64,000 bases of DNA from Flavivirga jejuensis (GTDB lineage: Bacteria; Bacteroidota; Bacteroidia; Flavobacteriales; Flavobacteriaceae), in NCBI RefSeq assembly GCF_030540765.1, contig NZ_JAUOEL010000001.1, positions 1,178,001 through 1,242,000 of the forward strand, read 5' to 3'. Below are positions 33,035 to 42,647 of this stretch, piece after piece. Below the pieces are notes generated by a model. It saw only the letters and a list, made by a program, of their open reading frames with translations. It ran no database searches and was not told where the DNA came from. Both the position numbers and the translations under genes were made by a program. Numbering within the stretch: the stretch's first letter is position 1; each line of letters opens with the position of its first letter.

Positions 33035-34183
33035 TTACTTAACCTTATCAGCCCATTTCGAAATATATTTATTTGCTATTTTTATATAGTTATGTTCTTT
33101 CTCTATAAAAGCTCTTGCGTTTTTAGAAATTTCAATAATTTTTTCAGGATTTAAAATTAACCATTCAATTTTTTCTGCAATTTTTTCTGCATTTGGTAAT
33201 GCATTAATAGCAACAGAATCTTCAGCTAAATTATAATAATCTAGCCACTCTTTTTCTGCTCCAGTAAAAGCAACTTTTCCTTTTGCCATGGCTTCAAGTG
33301 CATTATAACCTTGGTCGAAAGCATAAACTTGGTCTAGAATAATATGGCTATTATTATATAATTCTATATATTCTTTATAAGGAATATTTTTAGTTGTTAT
33401 AACGTTTACTTTTTCTGGGTATTTTTTTTGAATACGATCTAGAGCTTCTTCAAAAAATAAATTTCCTTTTTTAAAATAGTTTAGGCTATTAATACCATGA
33501 AAAATATTAATCTTATCTGTAATTTTTATTGAGTCGGCCTTTAATTTATCTATATTGATTGGGTTTGGAATAAGCCCTAAATATTTAGGGTTATCTTTTA
33601 AAGGAATATGGTAATCCATATCCGAAGCAAAAACACCTTCAATATGTTCATATAAAAATTTATGAAGCCTATGATAAGGCTTTGATATACGTTGAAAAAT
33701 AAATTTATAATGTTTTTTTAATTTAGGGTTGTTATTAAGTGGTGTTAAAATAGAATATCTAAACTTTTTATCAAATGCGTATTTTACGCTAATAAAATCA
33801 GTACCGCAGGATAAAAGAAATAATTTTTTATTTTGATTTATGATTCTTTTTAAGAACCACATTTCTATTTTTAAAAAAGTCTTTATGCTATCTTCATTAA
33901 TAAGTTGAACAACATCAAAACCTTTAAGCCTTGGTAATATTTTGTAAAAACGTAAAGCAACTTCTATTTTTGGAATATCTATTCTAAATAGTTTGTGAAT
34001 TAATTTTATAATAAAAAAAAGTAACGGTATTTCCTTAGTTCTGGCACCAATATAAATGTCAACAGGATAATTTTTAAACCCATCATTAGAAGCAATTAAA
34101 AGGACTTCATGACCATTTTTAATCAAACCTTCTTTCAGCGAATTGTGAAGTCTGCTATATTCTCCTATCAATAAAATTTTCAT
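33035..34183 (-). CDS. Glycosyltransferase of the GT-B (GT4-like) type
   Basis: 382 residues. 'MKILLIGEYSRLHNSLKEGL' starts an N-terminal Rossmann domain; the C-terminal domain has 'INIFHGINSLNYFKKGN', 'IPYKEYIELYNNSHIILDQ' and 'GYNALEAMAKGKVAFTG', where Glu in 'ALEAMA' corresponds to the donor-binding E of GT4 enzymes. No membrane anchor. Alone on the minus strand, converging on the flippase gene (9 bp between stops). A 189-bp AT-rich gap to fdtA contains both promoters. Confidence 0.82.
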   Translation of the reverse strand: MKILLIGEYSRLHNSLKEGLIKNGHEVLLIASNDGFKNYPVDIYIGARTKEIPLLFFIIKLIHKLFRIDIPKIEVALRFYKILPRLKGFDVVQLINEDSIKTFLKIEMWFLKRIINQNKKLFLLSCGTDFISVKYAFDKKFRYSILTPLNNNPKLKKHYKFIFQRISKPYHRLHKFLYEHIEGVFASDMDYHIPLKDNPKYLGLIPNPINIDKLKADSIKITDKINIFHGINSLNYFKKGNLFFEEALDRIQKKYPEKVNVITTKNIPYKEYIELYNNSHIILDQVYAFDQGYNALEAMAKGKVAFTGAEKEWLDYYNLAEDSVAINALPNAEKIAEKIEWLILNPEKIIEISKNARAFIEKEHNYIKIANKYISKWADKVK

Positions 34184-34372
34184 TTATCTTTTTTAGATTA
34201 ATCAAATATAGAAGTTTGTTAATTTCTTTTTAAATCTTTTAAAGAATTAATTCATTTTATAATTGAATTAATTGGTCACATTAACTCACTTTAAGCATTA
34301 TTAATTATTTTAGTTGTTTATTAGTTTTAAACTGCAACACGTTTTAAAATAAATTTCAAAGAAAAAGAGTCT

Positions 34373-34792
34373 ATGTGTAAAGCAATAAATGATTGTGTAA
34401 TTGTTGAAATACCTAAAATAGAAGATCATAGAGGCAATCTTGCTATTATTGAAAAAGAGGTTATTCCATTTCAGGTACAACGCGTTTATTATTTATATGA
34501 TATCCCAAGTGGATCGAGTAGAGGGGGCCATGCCCATAAAGAACTCCGCCAGTTTCTTATAGCTTTAAGTGGTAGTTTTGATGTTATTCTTAAAGATGGG
34601 GAAGTAGAAAGAAGGATCACACTTAATAATCCATCTAAAGGATTATTAATTACACCTGGAAATTGGCGTGAATTAGAAAATTTTTCATCAGGGGCTGTTT
34701 GCCTTGTATTAGCTTCTAATGTTTATTGTGAAGAAGATTATATAAGAGATTTTGAGGTGTTTAAATCATTTAAAAAATTGAAAAACATATAA
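34373..34792 (+). CDS. fdtA: dTDP-6-deoxyhexose 3,4-ketoisomerase (FdtA/QdtA-like cupin)
   Basis: 139 residues, the normal size of a single cupin. 'EDHRGNLAIIEKE', 'RVYYLYDIPSGSSRGGHAHK' with His53 and His55 as the catalytic pair, 'FLIALSGSFDVIL' and 'LITPGNWRELENFS' follow the family blocks. It moves the keto group of dTDP-4-keto-6-deoxyglucose from C4 to C3, allowing transamination by the DegT enzyme at 30616. Whether the product is the galacto (FdtA) or gluco (QdtA) isomer cannot be told by eye, so the symbol is approximate. Confidence 0.85.
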   Translation: MCKAINDCVIVEIPKIEDHRGNLAIIEKEVIPFQVQRVYYLYDIPSGSSRGGHAHKELRQFLIALSGSFDVILKDGEVERRITLNNPSKGLLITPGNWRELENFSSGAVCLVLASNVYCEEDYIRDFEVFKSFKKLKNI

Positions 34793-34843
34793 AAATCTAA
34801 CTATTAACATAACTTTTTATTAAAATAGATATTTAATTCCACA

Positions 34844-35914
34844 ATGAAAAAGATTTGCATTATCACTACATCTTTGGGAAAGGGAGGGGCAGAACGATTT
34901 AGTGCATTACTTTCGCAAATGCTATCAGAATTAGAATATGAAGTTCATATCATGATGACCAAAAATGATATAGACTATGCGTTTTTTGGTGAAATGTTTA
35001 ATTTACAACAAGAATTTGGAGATAATATATCTGATTTTAAAAAAATAAAGGTCTTGCGATCCTATTTTAAAAAACATGCTTTTGATGTTATTATTGATAA
35101 TCGTACCAGAAATAAATTTTTAAAAGAGTTTATATTATATCATTATGTCTTTAAGGCAAAAAAAATGATCTCTATTGTACATAGTTATTATTTGTTGAAT
35201 TATTTACCAAGATCTAAATTTCTTGCAAAGTTATTATATAAGAACAAAACTAAAATTATAACAGTGAGTAAAGAAATTCAAGAAACTGTTATAAGCTCTT
35301 ATGGTTTCAAAGATTGCGGGCATATATATAACCCTGTTGATGTTGAAAAAATTGATAAAGGGGCAAGCCAAGAAGTTGCTATTTCAGGAGATTTTATTCT
35401 AAGCTATGGACGCATCGACGAACCAGTTAAAAACTTTACTTTATTGCTGAAGGCATATAAAAAGTCTTTTTTACATCAGAAAGGTATTAAACTATATGTT
35501 ATTGGAGGGGGAAAAGATGTTATTTTTTTAAAAGAAAAAATAAGGGAATTGGCTCTTGAAGACCATGTAGATTATATCCCATTCGTCAACAACCCTTTTC
35601 CGTATGTTAAAAAAGCACTTTTTACAGTATTGACTAGTCGGCATGAAGGGTTTCCTATGGTTTTGCTAGAAGCATTAGCATGTCAGACTCCAGTAATTTC
35701 TGTTAATTGTAAATCGGGCCCTAAAGAAATCATACAACATGGGGCTAATGGTTTAATAGTCGAGAATTATAATGCAGAAGCTTTAGCAAATGCATTGAAT
35801 ACACTAGTTGATGATAAATCTTTATACACGAAATGTAAAGCAAATGCAAAAAATAGTATAGACAAATTTTCAATCGAAAAGATTACTAAAGAATGGGAAA
35901 ATTTGCTTCGTTAA
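34844..35914 (+). CDS. Glycosyltransferase family 4
   Basis: 356 residues. 'TSLGKGGAERFSALLSQML' is the GT4 N-terminal acceptor loop; 'ILSYGRIDEPVKNFTLLLKAYK', 'LYVIGGGKDVIFLKEKI', and 'VLTSRHEGFPMVLLEALAC' (E-x7-E motif: Glu of 'HEGFP' and 'LLEA') form the donor site. Cytosolic. It follows fdtA by 51 bp and is likely co-transcribed; it converges with the GT2 gene downstream with 2 bp between stops. Confidence 0.92.
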   Translation: MKKICIITTSLGKGGAERFSALLSQMLSELEYEVHIMMTKNDIDYAFFGEMFNLQQEFGDNISDFKKIKVLRSYFKKHAFDVIIDNRTRNKFLKEFILYHYVFKAKKMISIVHSYYLLNYLPRSKFLAKLLYKNKTKIITVSKEIQETVISSYGFKDCGHIYNPVDVEKIDKGASQEVAISGDFILSYGRIDEPVKNFTLLLKAYKKSFLHQKGIKLYVIGGGKDVIFLKEKIRELALEDHVDYIPFVNNPFPYVKKALFTVLTSRHEGFPMVLLEALACQTPVISVNCKSGPKEIIQHGANGLIVENYNAEALANALNTLVDDKSLYTKCKANAKNSIDKFSIEKITKEWENLLR

Positions 35915-35916
35915 TT

Positions 35917-36852
35917 TTATTTAAAAGCAGTTAGATATATATTGTTTTTAATTAAAATACGATGAAAGCTTTTACAAAGCTGAATAAAAAATTTAGGGCA
36001 TTGTAAAAGTACTTTTTGCTTCAAGTTTAAGTTTTTGTAGTTTATTTCTCTTTTTAATTTTTGATAAAGTTTTTTCTCATTATTTATCAAACACCTTATC
36101 GCTACCGCATATCTGTTTACATCTAAATACGTTTTTAAAGAAGGGTTCTGCGCTTCTTCTTCTGGATAATTATTTATAAAATCATATCTAATAGAATTGT
36201 ATTCTTTTTTTGACAAACTATCATCTACAAAAAAGTTGTAAGACATCGTAATGGTTGGATTAAAACTTACTTTATATTTTAATGCAAAACGAATCCATAA
36301 ATCTAAATCTTGAGCCGTTTTAAATTTAGTATCAAAACCTCCAATCTCATTAAACTTTTCTTTAGAAAAACAAACTGCAGATGTCCATGCAACCAGATTT
36401 GTTATACTTGCTTTGAAAAAGTCCTCTACGATCAAACATTCATTTTGATAATTAAAGTTTAGAGCAGCTTTACGGCTCATATTTTTTTTATGAAATATTT
36501 CATAATTATTACAGTATAAGCCAGCTTCTGGGAATAAAGCTATCTGCTTTTTTAATTCGATCAAATGATTATCATACCAAGTGTCATCTGCATCTAGTAG
36601 CGCAATATGTTTTGAATTAGCATGCTCAATACCAACATTTCTGGCTACAGATACTCCTTTATTCTTTTGTTGAATGATATTAATTCGTAAATCTTGAAAT
36701 TGAGATACCAATTCCAAACTTTTATCAGTACTTCCGTCATCTACTATAATAATCTCAAAATCTTTAAATTTTTGATTCAGCACACTCTTTATTGTTTTTA
36801 CAATAAAAGTTTCTTTATTATATAATGGTATAATAACTGAAAAGAAAGGCAT
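35917..36852 (-). CDS. Glycosyltransferase family 2
   Basis: 311 residues from the ATG at 36852, which shares a base with the stop of the gene upstream (TAATG); a longer frame to 36876 exists but would only overlap more. 'FFSVIIPLYNKETFIVKTIKSVLNQ', 'IIVDDGSTDKSLEL', 'HIALLDADDTWYDNH' (D-x-D) and 'AQDLDLWIRFA' (E/Q-D-W-type block) are classical GT-A features. Soluble, with a basic C-terminus that could bind the membrane. Confidence 0.9.
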   Translation of the reverse strand: MPFFSVIIPLYNKETFIVKTIKSVLNQKFKDFEIIIVDDGSTDKSLELVSQFQDLRINIIQQKNKGVSVARNVGIEHANSKHIALLDADDTWYDNHLIELKKQIALFPEAGLYCNNYEIFHKKNMSRKAALNFNYQNECLIVEDFFKASITNLVAWTSAVCFSKEKFNEIGGFDTKFKTAQDLDLWIRFALKYKVSFNPTITMSYNFFVDDSLSKKEYNSIRYDFINNYPEEEAQNPSLKTYLDVNRYAVAIRCLINNEKKLYQKLKREINYKNLNLKQKVLLQCPKFFIQLCKSFHRILIKNNIYLTAFK

Positions 36853-37703
36853 TAGTCTTTGTTTTTTAAGGAACAATAATATCCCAATTTATAAAAATCT
36901 AATAAAAATATTGATGGAAAATTAGAATTGAAATTTTTTAATAATAAAGGGGTAACTAGTTTGAAAATATACTTTGTAACTATATGTAGCTTTAACCTTA
37001 AAAGCATATTGTATGTTTTTGATATGCCAAAGCGTTCGCTCTTTATTCTTTTAGTTTTTATTAAATAGACTAAGTTTTCTATAGCATATTCAGTTTTTTT
37101 GATAAATTTATTAGCGTCATCATCTGCAGCATGTATAACAGGATTGTCAAAAAAAAGGACATTTATTTTCTTTTCTAATAATCTATCGAAGAATAAAATA
37201 TCTTCAAGACCATATTGGGTTAATGATTCATCAAATAAATTTGCCATAAAGACCTCTTTTTTAATTAAGAAATTAGATGAGCACATAACTTTAAATTCTC
37301 TTTTCTTTGTATATAACCATCTTAATCTATATGGTTTTTTTGGAGACTTTTCCAGAGGGGTCATACCCCCAGTTATTACTTTTTTATTCTCAATTGCTAA
37401 GTAGTTTTTTAAGAAATCATTTTTTTTAGGAAGAGTACCTGCATCGATAAATAATAAAGATTCATATTTGGCATCTGTTCCTAATAAATTTCTAATGGCG
37501 CTTCTTCCTATATTTTGAGGTAATTTTTTAAAAAGACAATTCTCTAATTCATTTATTTTGTCGTTTTTGTTAAATTCTTTTTTAGAAGCGTCATCATATA
37601 CTATTATTTCAAATTCTACATGGCATTCTAAAGCCTGTTTATGTAAACATTCAACTAATTGAGTAATATCATAATTATATGTAGGAATTAAAATTGAAAG
37701 CAT
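36852..37703 (-). CDS. Glycosyltransferase family 2
   Basis: 283 residues. 'MLSILIPTYNYDITQLVECL', 'EIIVYDDASKKEF', 'YESLLFIDAGTLPKKNDFL' (a D-x-G instead of the usual D-x-D), 'MCSSNFLIKKEVF' and 'YGLEDILFFDRLLE' (the ED catalytic pair) define the fold. Starts 1 bp downstream of the methyltransferase stop and overlaps the next GT2 gene by one base, so the three minus-strand genes are a tight operon with ftsE. Confidence 0.88.
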   Translation of the reverse strand: MLSILIPTYNYDITQLVECLHKQALECHVEFEIIVYDDASKKEFNKNDKINELENCLFKKLPQNIGRSAIRNLLGTDAKYESLLFIDAGTLPKKNDFLKNYLAIENKKVITGGMTPLEKSPKKPYRLRWLYTKKREFKVMCSSNFLIKKEVFMANLFDESLTQYGLEDILFFDRLLEKKINVLFFDNPVIHAADDDANKFIKKTEYAIENLVYLIKTKRIKSERFGISKTYNMLLRLKLHIVTKYIFKLVTPLLLKNFNSNFPSIFLLDFYKLGYYCSLKNKD

Positions 37704-37704
37704 A

Positions 37705-38430
37705 TTATTTACTCAAAATTAAAACAGTTTCAGGAGATGTATACCCATAATAAAGATCTTTTTCACTATTATTAAAAAGTTTAATTTGTACCTTAAAACC
37801 TGTATTTTCTAATCTTTCTTTTAAACCTTCGACAGAATAAATCCTTACATGGTCTTCTTGTCCAAAATGTAGAACTCTCTCTTTTGGAGAAACAATAGTA
37901 TTGTCTTCATAAATGGCTCCATTTTTAAATGGTGTTTGAATATAAATTTTTCCGTTTGGTTTTAAAACTCTATAAAGTTCAGACATTGCCTTTTTGTCAT
38001 CGTTGATATGTTCCAAGATATGATAACATATAATAATATCAAATTTTTCATTATTTTGATCAATATTGGTAATATCATATTTATAATCAGCTAAAAACTC
38101 ATTTTCATAATCTGTACTGAAATAATTTATAGCTTTAATTTTTTTTAACACTCTATATAGGTTTCTTGAAGGCGAAAAATGTAATATATATCCCTTTGGT
38201 TTAAGTAAGTCCCAAAGCCTTCTAGTTCTTGATAAACTACCACAAAAAGGACATAATAAATCTTCGTTTTCTAATGAAATAAATGATCTTAATTTTTTAG
38301 AACAAATATTACATTGATGCGTATTTCCAATATAAAATATCCCGTAAAAACTTCTAAAAAACAATTCATTTTTAAACAGAAATTCTTTCGGAATTAAAGT
38401 CTTTACTTTTCTCTTAATGAACCTGTACAT
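37705..38430 (-). CDS. SAM methyltransferase with N-terminal zinc ribbon
   Basis: 241 residues from the ATG at 38430, right after the ftsE stop (1-bp gap); a longer frame inside ftsE is a shadow. Two Cys pairs, 'CNICSKK' (about 39-42) and 'CPFCGSL' (about 60-63), form a probable zinc ribbon. The SAM domain lacks a sharp GxGxG but has 'GYILHFSPSRNLYRVLKK', 'FDIIICYHILEHINDD' and 'LYRVLKPNGKIYIQTPF'. Such proteins occur in surface-polysaccharide loci. Likely methylates a sugar; placed directly after ftsE by genome layout rather than shared function. Confidence 0.8.
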   Translation of the reverse strand: MYRFIKRKVKTLIPKEFLFKNELFFRSFYGIFYIGNTHQCNICSKKLRSFISLENEDLLCPFCGSLSRTRRLWDLLKPKGYILHFSPSRNLYRVLKKIKAINYFSTDYENEFLADYKYDITNIDQNNEKFDIIICYHILEHINDDKKAMSELYRVLKPNGKIYIQTPFKNGAIYEDNTIVSPKERVLHFGQEDHVRIYSVEGLKERLENTGFKVQIKLFNNSEKDLYYGYTSPETVLILSK

Positions 38431-38431
38431 A

Positions 38432-39115
38432 TTAGTTTTTCCGCTGCACCACTTCATAAACCGCGTTCTCATCACATTTAAGTGTTTTGCTAGGATATTT
38501 AAGCAGTAAAGCATAATCGTGAGTAGCCATTAAAATGGTGTTTCCATTCTTATTAATATCTTGTAGCACCTCCATAACCTCTACACTAGTTTGAGGATCT
38601 AAATTTCCAGTAGGCTCATCGGCAAGAATAAGCTCAGGGTTATTAAGTAAGGCTCTAGCAATAGCAACACGTTGTTGCTCACCTCCAGAAAGCTCATGTG
38701 GATATTTAAAACCTTTCGTTTTCATATCCACCTTTGCTAAAACTTTTTCAACACGTGTATCCATTTTTGTTTTATCTTTCCAACCAGTAGCTTTTAAAAC
38801 AAATAATAAATTATCATTAACAGTTCTATCAGTAAGTAATTTAAAGTCTTGAAAAACAACACCTAATTTTCGTCTCAAAAAAGGGATTTCTTTTTCAGTA
38901 AGGTGTTTTAAATCATAATCTACAATATGACCTTCGCCTTCAGTTAATGGTAAATCGCCATAAAGCGTTTTCATAAAGCTACTTTTCCCCGTTCCTGTTT
39001 TTCCAATTAAATATACAAAGTCCCCCTTATTAATTTCAACATTAACGTTTGAAAGCACAAGGTTATCACCTTGAAAAATAGACGCGTCTTTTAATTGTAA
39101 AATGGGTTTCGACAT
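38432..39115 (-). CDS. ftsE: Cell-division ABC ATPase FtsE
   Basis: 227 residues, full length. Walker A 'GKTGTGKSS' (38-46), signature '[16 protein letters not shown]', Walker B '[12 protein letters not shown]', switch 'MATHD'. The FtsE-like '[20 protein letters not shown]' segment sets it apart from other small ABC ATPases. FtsE with FtsX links divisome assembly to periplasmic peptidoglycan hydrolases. No ftsX is adjacent, as is common in flavobacteria. Three sugar genes follow on the same strand with 1-bp spacing. Confidence 0.92.
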   Translation of the reverse strand: MSKPILQLKDASIFQGDNLVLSNVNVEINKGDFVYLIGKTGTGKSSFMKTLYGDLPLTEGEGHIVDYDLKHLTEKEIPFLRRKLGVVFQDFKLLTDRTVNDNLLFVLKATGWKDKTKMDTRVEKVLAKVDMKTKGFKYPHELSGGEQQRVAIARALLNNPELILADEPTGNLDPQTSVEVMEVLQDINKNGNTILMATHDYALLLKYPSKTLKCDENAVYEVVQRKN

Positions 39116-39322
39116 AAAAAAGGAGTTTAAAGTTACAAGTTTAAAGTTAATAGTTTAACATAGCAAACCATAAACCATAATTTTTATTGTTATAGCCTTT
39201 TTTCGTGTTTACAATCACGAATCTTTTTATTAATTTTCTATCTACAGTCTTATCCTTATTTTTACATTTAATAAGCTGATTTATAATTATGATACGATTA
39301 TTACGTTATAAAATTTATATTA

Positions 39323-39379
39323 AACCCAAATTATGCATTAGAACTTCGAAATGACAGTTGAAAATGCATAATTTGGGTT
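39323..39379. repeat. Perfect 17-bp inverted repeat with 23-nt loop
   Basis: AACCCAAATTATGCATT (39323-39339) pairs perfectly with 39363-39379. The loop contains 'ACTTCGAAATGACAG', a fragment that resembles other flavobacterial interspersed repeats (from memory). It lies in the 426-bp gap 39116-39541 between ftsE and the TPR gene, which otherwise holds no gene; the promoter for the TPR gene must be in its right half. Confidence 0.75.
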
Positions 39380-39541
39380 AAAAAAAGAACGCTTTAGATC
39401 ATTTTCCTAAAGAGTTGCATTAAGTTTGCCGTTTCCGTAGATTCGGGAATCTAATAAATAATTTTTTTTGTTTCTTTATCTTTAAAATATAAACAGAATT
39501 CTTTATTTATCTTTGGTTTAAAATTAAAAAATGAATCGTTA

Positions 39542-42500
39542 ATGACTAAAAAAAACATTGTTTCTCTCTTGGTGGCTATTAGTTTTAGTTTACACATTAT
39601 AGGACAACAATCTGCCACTTATACTAGTAATTTAGTTGATTATCAAAAAGCCTTATCTCTGTATAATAACCATCAGTACCTTGCAGCTCAGTCTTTATTT
39701 GGTAATGTGAAGAAAACAGCTAAAGAAGAAATTCTACAGTCAGATTGTACATATTATATAGCAAATTGCGCAGTACGTTTAAATCAACAAAATGCTGACC
39801 AATTGGTAGAAGGTTTTGTGGAAGATTACCCAACGAGTACAAAACGAAATACAGCTTTTGTTGATGTAGCAGACTATTACTTTGAGAATTCTAAATATGC
39901 TTATGCCAGAAAGTGGTATGATAAAGTTGATGAGAATGCATTAGGTAGAAAAGACAAAGACAAATACAATTTCAATAATGGCTATTCAGCATTTTCTGCG
40001 AAACAATATAAAGAAGCTAAAAAATATTTAACACGTGTAGAAAACTCTCAAGAGTTTGGCTCACAAGCCAAATATTATATAGGTTTTATGGCTTATGAAG
40101 GAGATGATTATAATAAAGCTAATGAATATTTTGATCAAGTAAGCGACCAAGAACGTTACAAAGAGAAGCTATCATACTATCAAGCAGATTTAAATTTTAA
40201 ATTAGGAAATTTTGAAAAAGCGATTAAGCTTGCAAAAGAAAGGTTAGATGAAAGTGATGAGAATGAAGTATCAGAACTATCAAAAATAATAGGAGAGAGT
40301 TATTTTAATTTAGAAAAATATGCAGAAGCCATTCCGTATTTAAAAGCGTATAAAGGAAAAAAAGGTAAAAGAGACGCGAATGCAAAATGGAATAACACCG
40401 ATTATTATCAATTAGGGTACGCTTATTACAAACAAAGAGATTATGAAAATGCCATTTCGGAGTTTAATAAAATAATAGGTGGTAATAACTCAATTGCTCA
40501 GAATGCTTATTATCACTTAGGAGAAAGTTATGTTAATCTTAACAAAAAGCAAGAAGCTTTAAACGCCTTTAGAAATGCATCACAAATGGATTATGATTTA
40601 AAAATTCAGGAAGATGCATGGCTAAATTATGCAAAGATTAGTTATGAAATCGGAAACCCATACCAGTCGGCACCTCAGGTTTTAGCAGACTATTTAGCGA
40701 AATACCCCAATACTAGTTATAAGGAAGAAATTGAAACATTATTAATTGATTCCTATATCACATCAAAAAATTATAAAGAAGCCCTTAAATTATTAGAAGG
40801 GAAAAACAGTTTTGAAAATAAAGTAGCCTATCAGAAAGTAGCATTTTATAGAGGCTTAGAGCTTTATAATGATACTTATTATTTAGAAGCAGAATCACTT
40901 TTTGATCAATCTTTAAAGGAACCGAGAGATCCTAAATATACTGCTCGTGCAACATTTTGGAAAGCAGAAGCAGATTATAATTTAACTAATTATGATGATG
41001 CATTAATTGGTTTAAAACAGTTTCAACAAGAAACAGCATCTTCATCAACACCAGAAATCGAAAATATAAATTACAACTTAGCGTATATATATTTTAAGCT
41101 AAAAAATTACGATCAGGCGATTAAGTATTTCAATCAATTTACTTCAAATAAAAAAGAAGACAAAGTAAGATTGAACGACGCGTACTTACGACTGGGAGAT
41201 GGCTATTTTGTTACAAGCCAATATAAAAGCGCCATTAGTGCTTATAATAATGCTATTAAGTTAAATGAAATAGATTCTGATTATCCATTTTTTCAAAAAG
41301 CGATTAGTACAGGCTATAGTGGACAAACATCAAAAAAAATAAAAGAATTAGAACAGTTTATTTTAGACTACCCTACATCAAAATTACGAGACGATGCGAT
41401 GTACGAACTTGGTAATTCGTATGTTAAAGCCAATGATATAGATAAAGCTATGACGGTTTACAATCGTTTAAATTCTGAATATAAAATGAGTTCGTTTGTA
41501 CCAAAGTCATTGTTGCGACAAGGTTTGGTTTATTACAATGGGAATGAAAACGAGCAAGCATTAACTAAATTTAAACAGATAACAAGCGATTATCCTAATA
41601 CGCCAGAAGCCATTCAATCGGTCTCTACAGCCAAATTAATTTATATAGATTTAGGACGCGTAGACGATTATGCGAATTGGGTTCGAACTTTGGATTATGT
41701 TGAGGTTACAGATACAGACTTAGATAACGCGACATACGAAGCGGCAGAAAAACAATATTTAGATAGTAATACAGATAAAGCTATTAAACAATTTAATGGT
41801 TATTTAAATGAATTTCCTAACGGATTACATGCTTTACAAGCCCATTTTTATATAGCACAATTATATTACAAAAAGGATTTAAAAGAGAATGCAACGCCTC
41901 ATTATAAATACATTGTGGAAACATCGCGAAACGAATATACAGAGGAAGCACTATCACGTTTATCTCAGCATTATTTAGAAGCTAAAAATTGGAAAGAGGC
42001 TCTTCCGTTATTGTTGAGGTTAGAAGAAGAGGCTAATTTTCCACAAAACGTGATATTTGCACGGTCTAACTTAATGAAAGCGAATTATCAATTAGAACGT
42101 TATGACAAAGCCGTTTCTTATGCAGAAAAAGTATTGGCAAGTTCAAAAATCGATAATAAAATAAAAAGTGACGCTCATATTATTATAGCACGTTCTGCCA
42201 TAAAAACAGGTGATGAAGATAAAGCAAAAACAGCGTATACTAATGTAGAAAAAGTAGCTACAGGAGAAACAGCAGCCGAAGCTTTATACTATAATGCTTA
42301 TTTTAAAAATAAAGAAGGGAAGCATGAAGCGTCTAACAAATCGGTTCAAAAATTAGCTAAAGATTTTTCAGGTTATAAATATTACAGTGCAAAAGGTTTG
42401 GTGCTAATGGCAAAGAATTTTTATGCTTTAGATGATGCGTTTCAAGCGACTTATATTTTAGAAAGTGTTATCAAAAATTTTGTCGAATTTGATGATGTGG

Positions 42501-42580
42501 TTTCAGAAGCAAAAGGTGAGCTAAAGAGAATTAAAGCAGAAGAAGCTAAAACCAATTCATCTGTTCAACAGGAAGATTAG
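39542..42580 (+). CDS. Large tetratricopeptide-repeat periplasmic protein
   Basis: 1012 residues. Signal peptide (MTKKNIVSLLVAISFSLHIIG) then more than 15 TPR/Sel1-like helical pairs over almost the whole length, e.g. 'YYIANCAVRLNQQNADQLVE', 'YQLGYAYYKQRDYENAISEF', 'AYYHLGESYVNLNKKQEALN', 'DDAMYELGNSYVKANDIDKA'. No catalytic domain. Its likely task is to scaffold a periplasmic or outer-membrane complex. The next gene (a barrel-like protein) begins 67 bp on, a pairing typical of flavobacteria, which suggests that the two work together. Confidence 0.85.
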   Translation: MTKKNIVSLLVAISFSLHIIGQQSATYTSNLVDYQKALSLYNNHQYLAAQSLFGNVKKTAKEEILQSDCTYYIANCAVRLNQQNADQLVEGFVEDYPTSTKRNTAFVDVADYYFENSKYAYARKWYDKVDENALGRKDKDKYNFNNGYSAFSAKQYKEAKKYLTRVENSQEFGSQAKYYIGFMAYEGDDYNKANEYFDQVSDQERYKEKLSYYQADLNFKLGNFEKAIKLAKERLDESDENEVSELSKIIGESYFNLEKYAEAIPYLKAYKGKKGKRDANAKWNNTDYYQLGYAYYKQRDYENAISEFNKIIGGNNSIAQNAYYHLGESYVNLNKKQEALNAFRNASQMDYDLKIQEDAWLNYAKISYEIGNPYQSAPQVLADYLAKYPNTSYKEEIETLLIDSYITSKNYKEALKLLEGKNSFENKVAYQKVAFYRGLELYNDTYYLEAESLFDQSLKEPRDPKYTARATFWKAEADYNLTNYDDALIGLKQFQQETASSSTPEIENINYNLAYIYFKLKNYDQAIKYFNQFTSNKKEDKVRLNDAYLRLGDGYFVTSQYKSAISAYNNAIKLNEIDSDYPFFQKAISTGYSGQTSKKIKELEQFILDYPTSKLRDDAMYELGNSYVKANDIDKAMTVYNRLNSEYKMSSFVPKSLLRQGLVYYNGNENEQALTKFKQITSDYPNTPEAIQSVSTAKLIYIDLGRVDDYANWVRTLDYVEVTDTDLDNATYEAAEKQYLDSNTDKAIKQFNGYLNEFPNGLHALQAHFYIAQLYYKKDLKENATPHYKYIVETSRNEYTEEALSRLSQHYLEAKNWKEALPLLLRLEEEANFPQNVIFARSNLMKANYQLERYDKAVSYAEKVLASSKIDNKIKSDAHIIIARSAIKTGDEDKAKTAYTNVEKVATGETAAEALYYNAYFKNKEGKHEASNKSVQKLAKDFSGYKYYSAKGLVLMAKNFYALDDAFQATYILESVIKNFVEFDDVVSEAKGELKRIKAEEAKTNSSVQQED

Positions 42581-42647
42581 TTTGTTAAAAATTAAAATGT
42601 CATCAAGGCGTAGCCGAATCATCTCATCAATCATAAATAATATTAGT

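Noticed and set aside
38430-38514. N-terminal extension of the zinc-ribbon methyltransferase
   Set aside because: These 28 codons lie within ftsE in another frame; the ATG at 38430 right after the ftsE stop is the natural start.
42582-42647. N-terminal extension of the barrel protein from a TTG
   Set aside because: The ATG at 42648 directly gives a proper signal peptide; the extension would block it.
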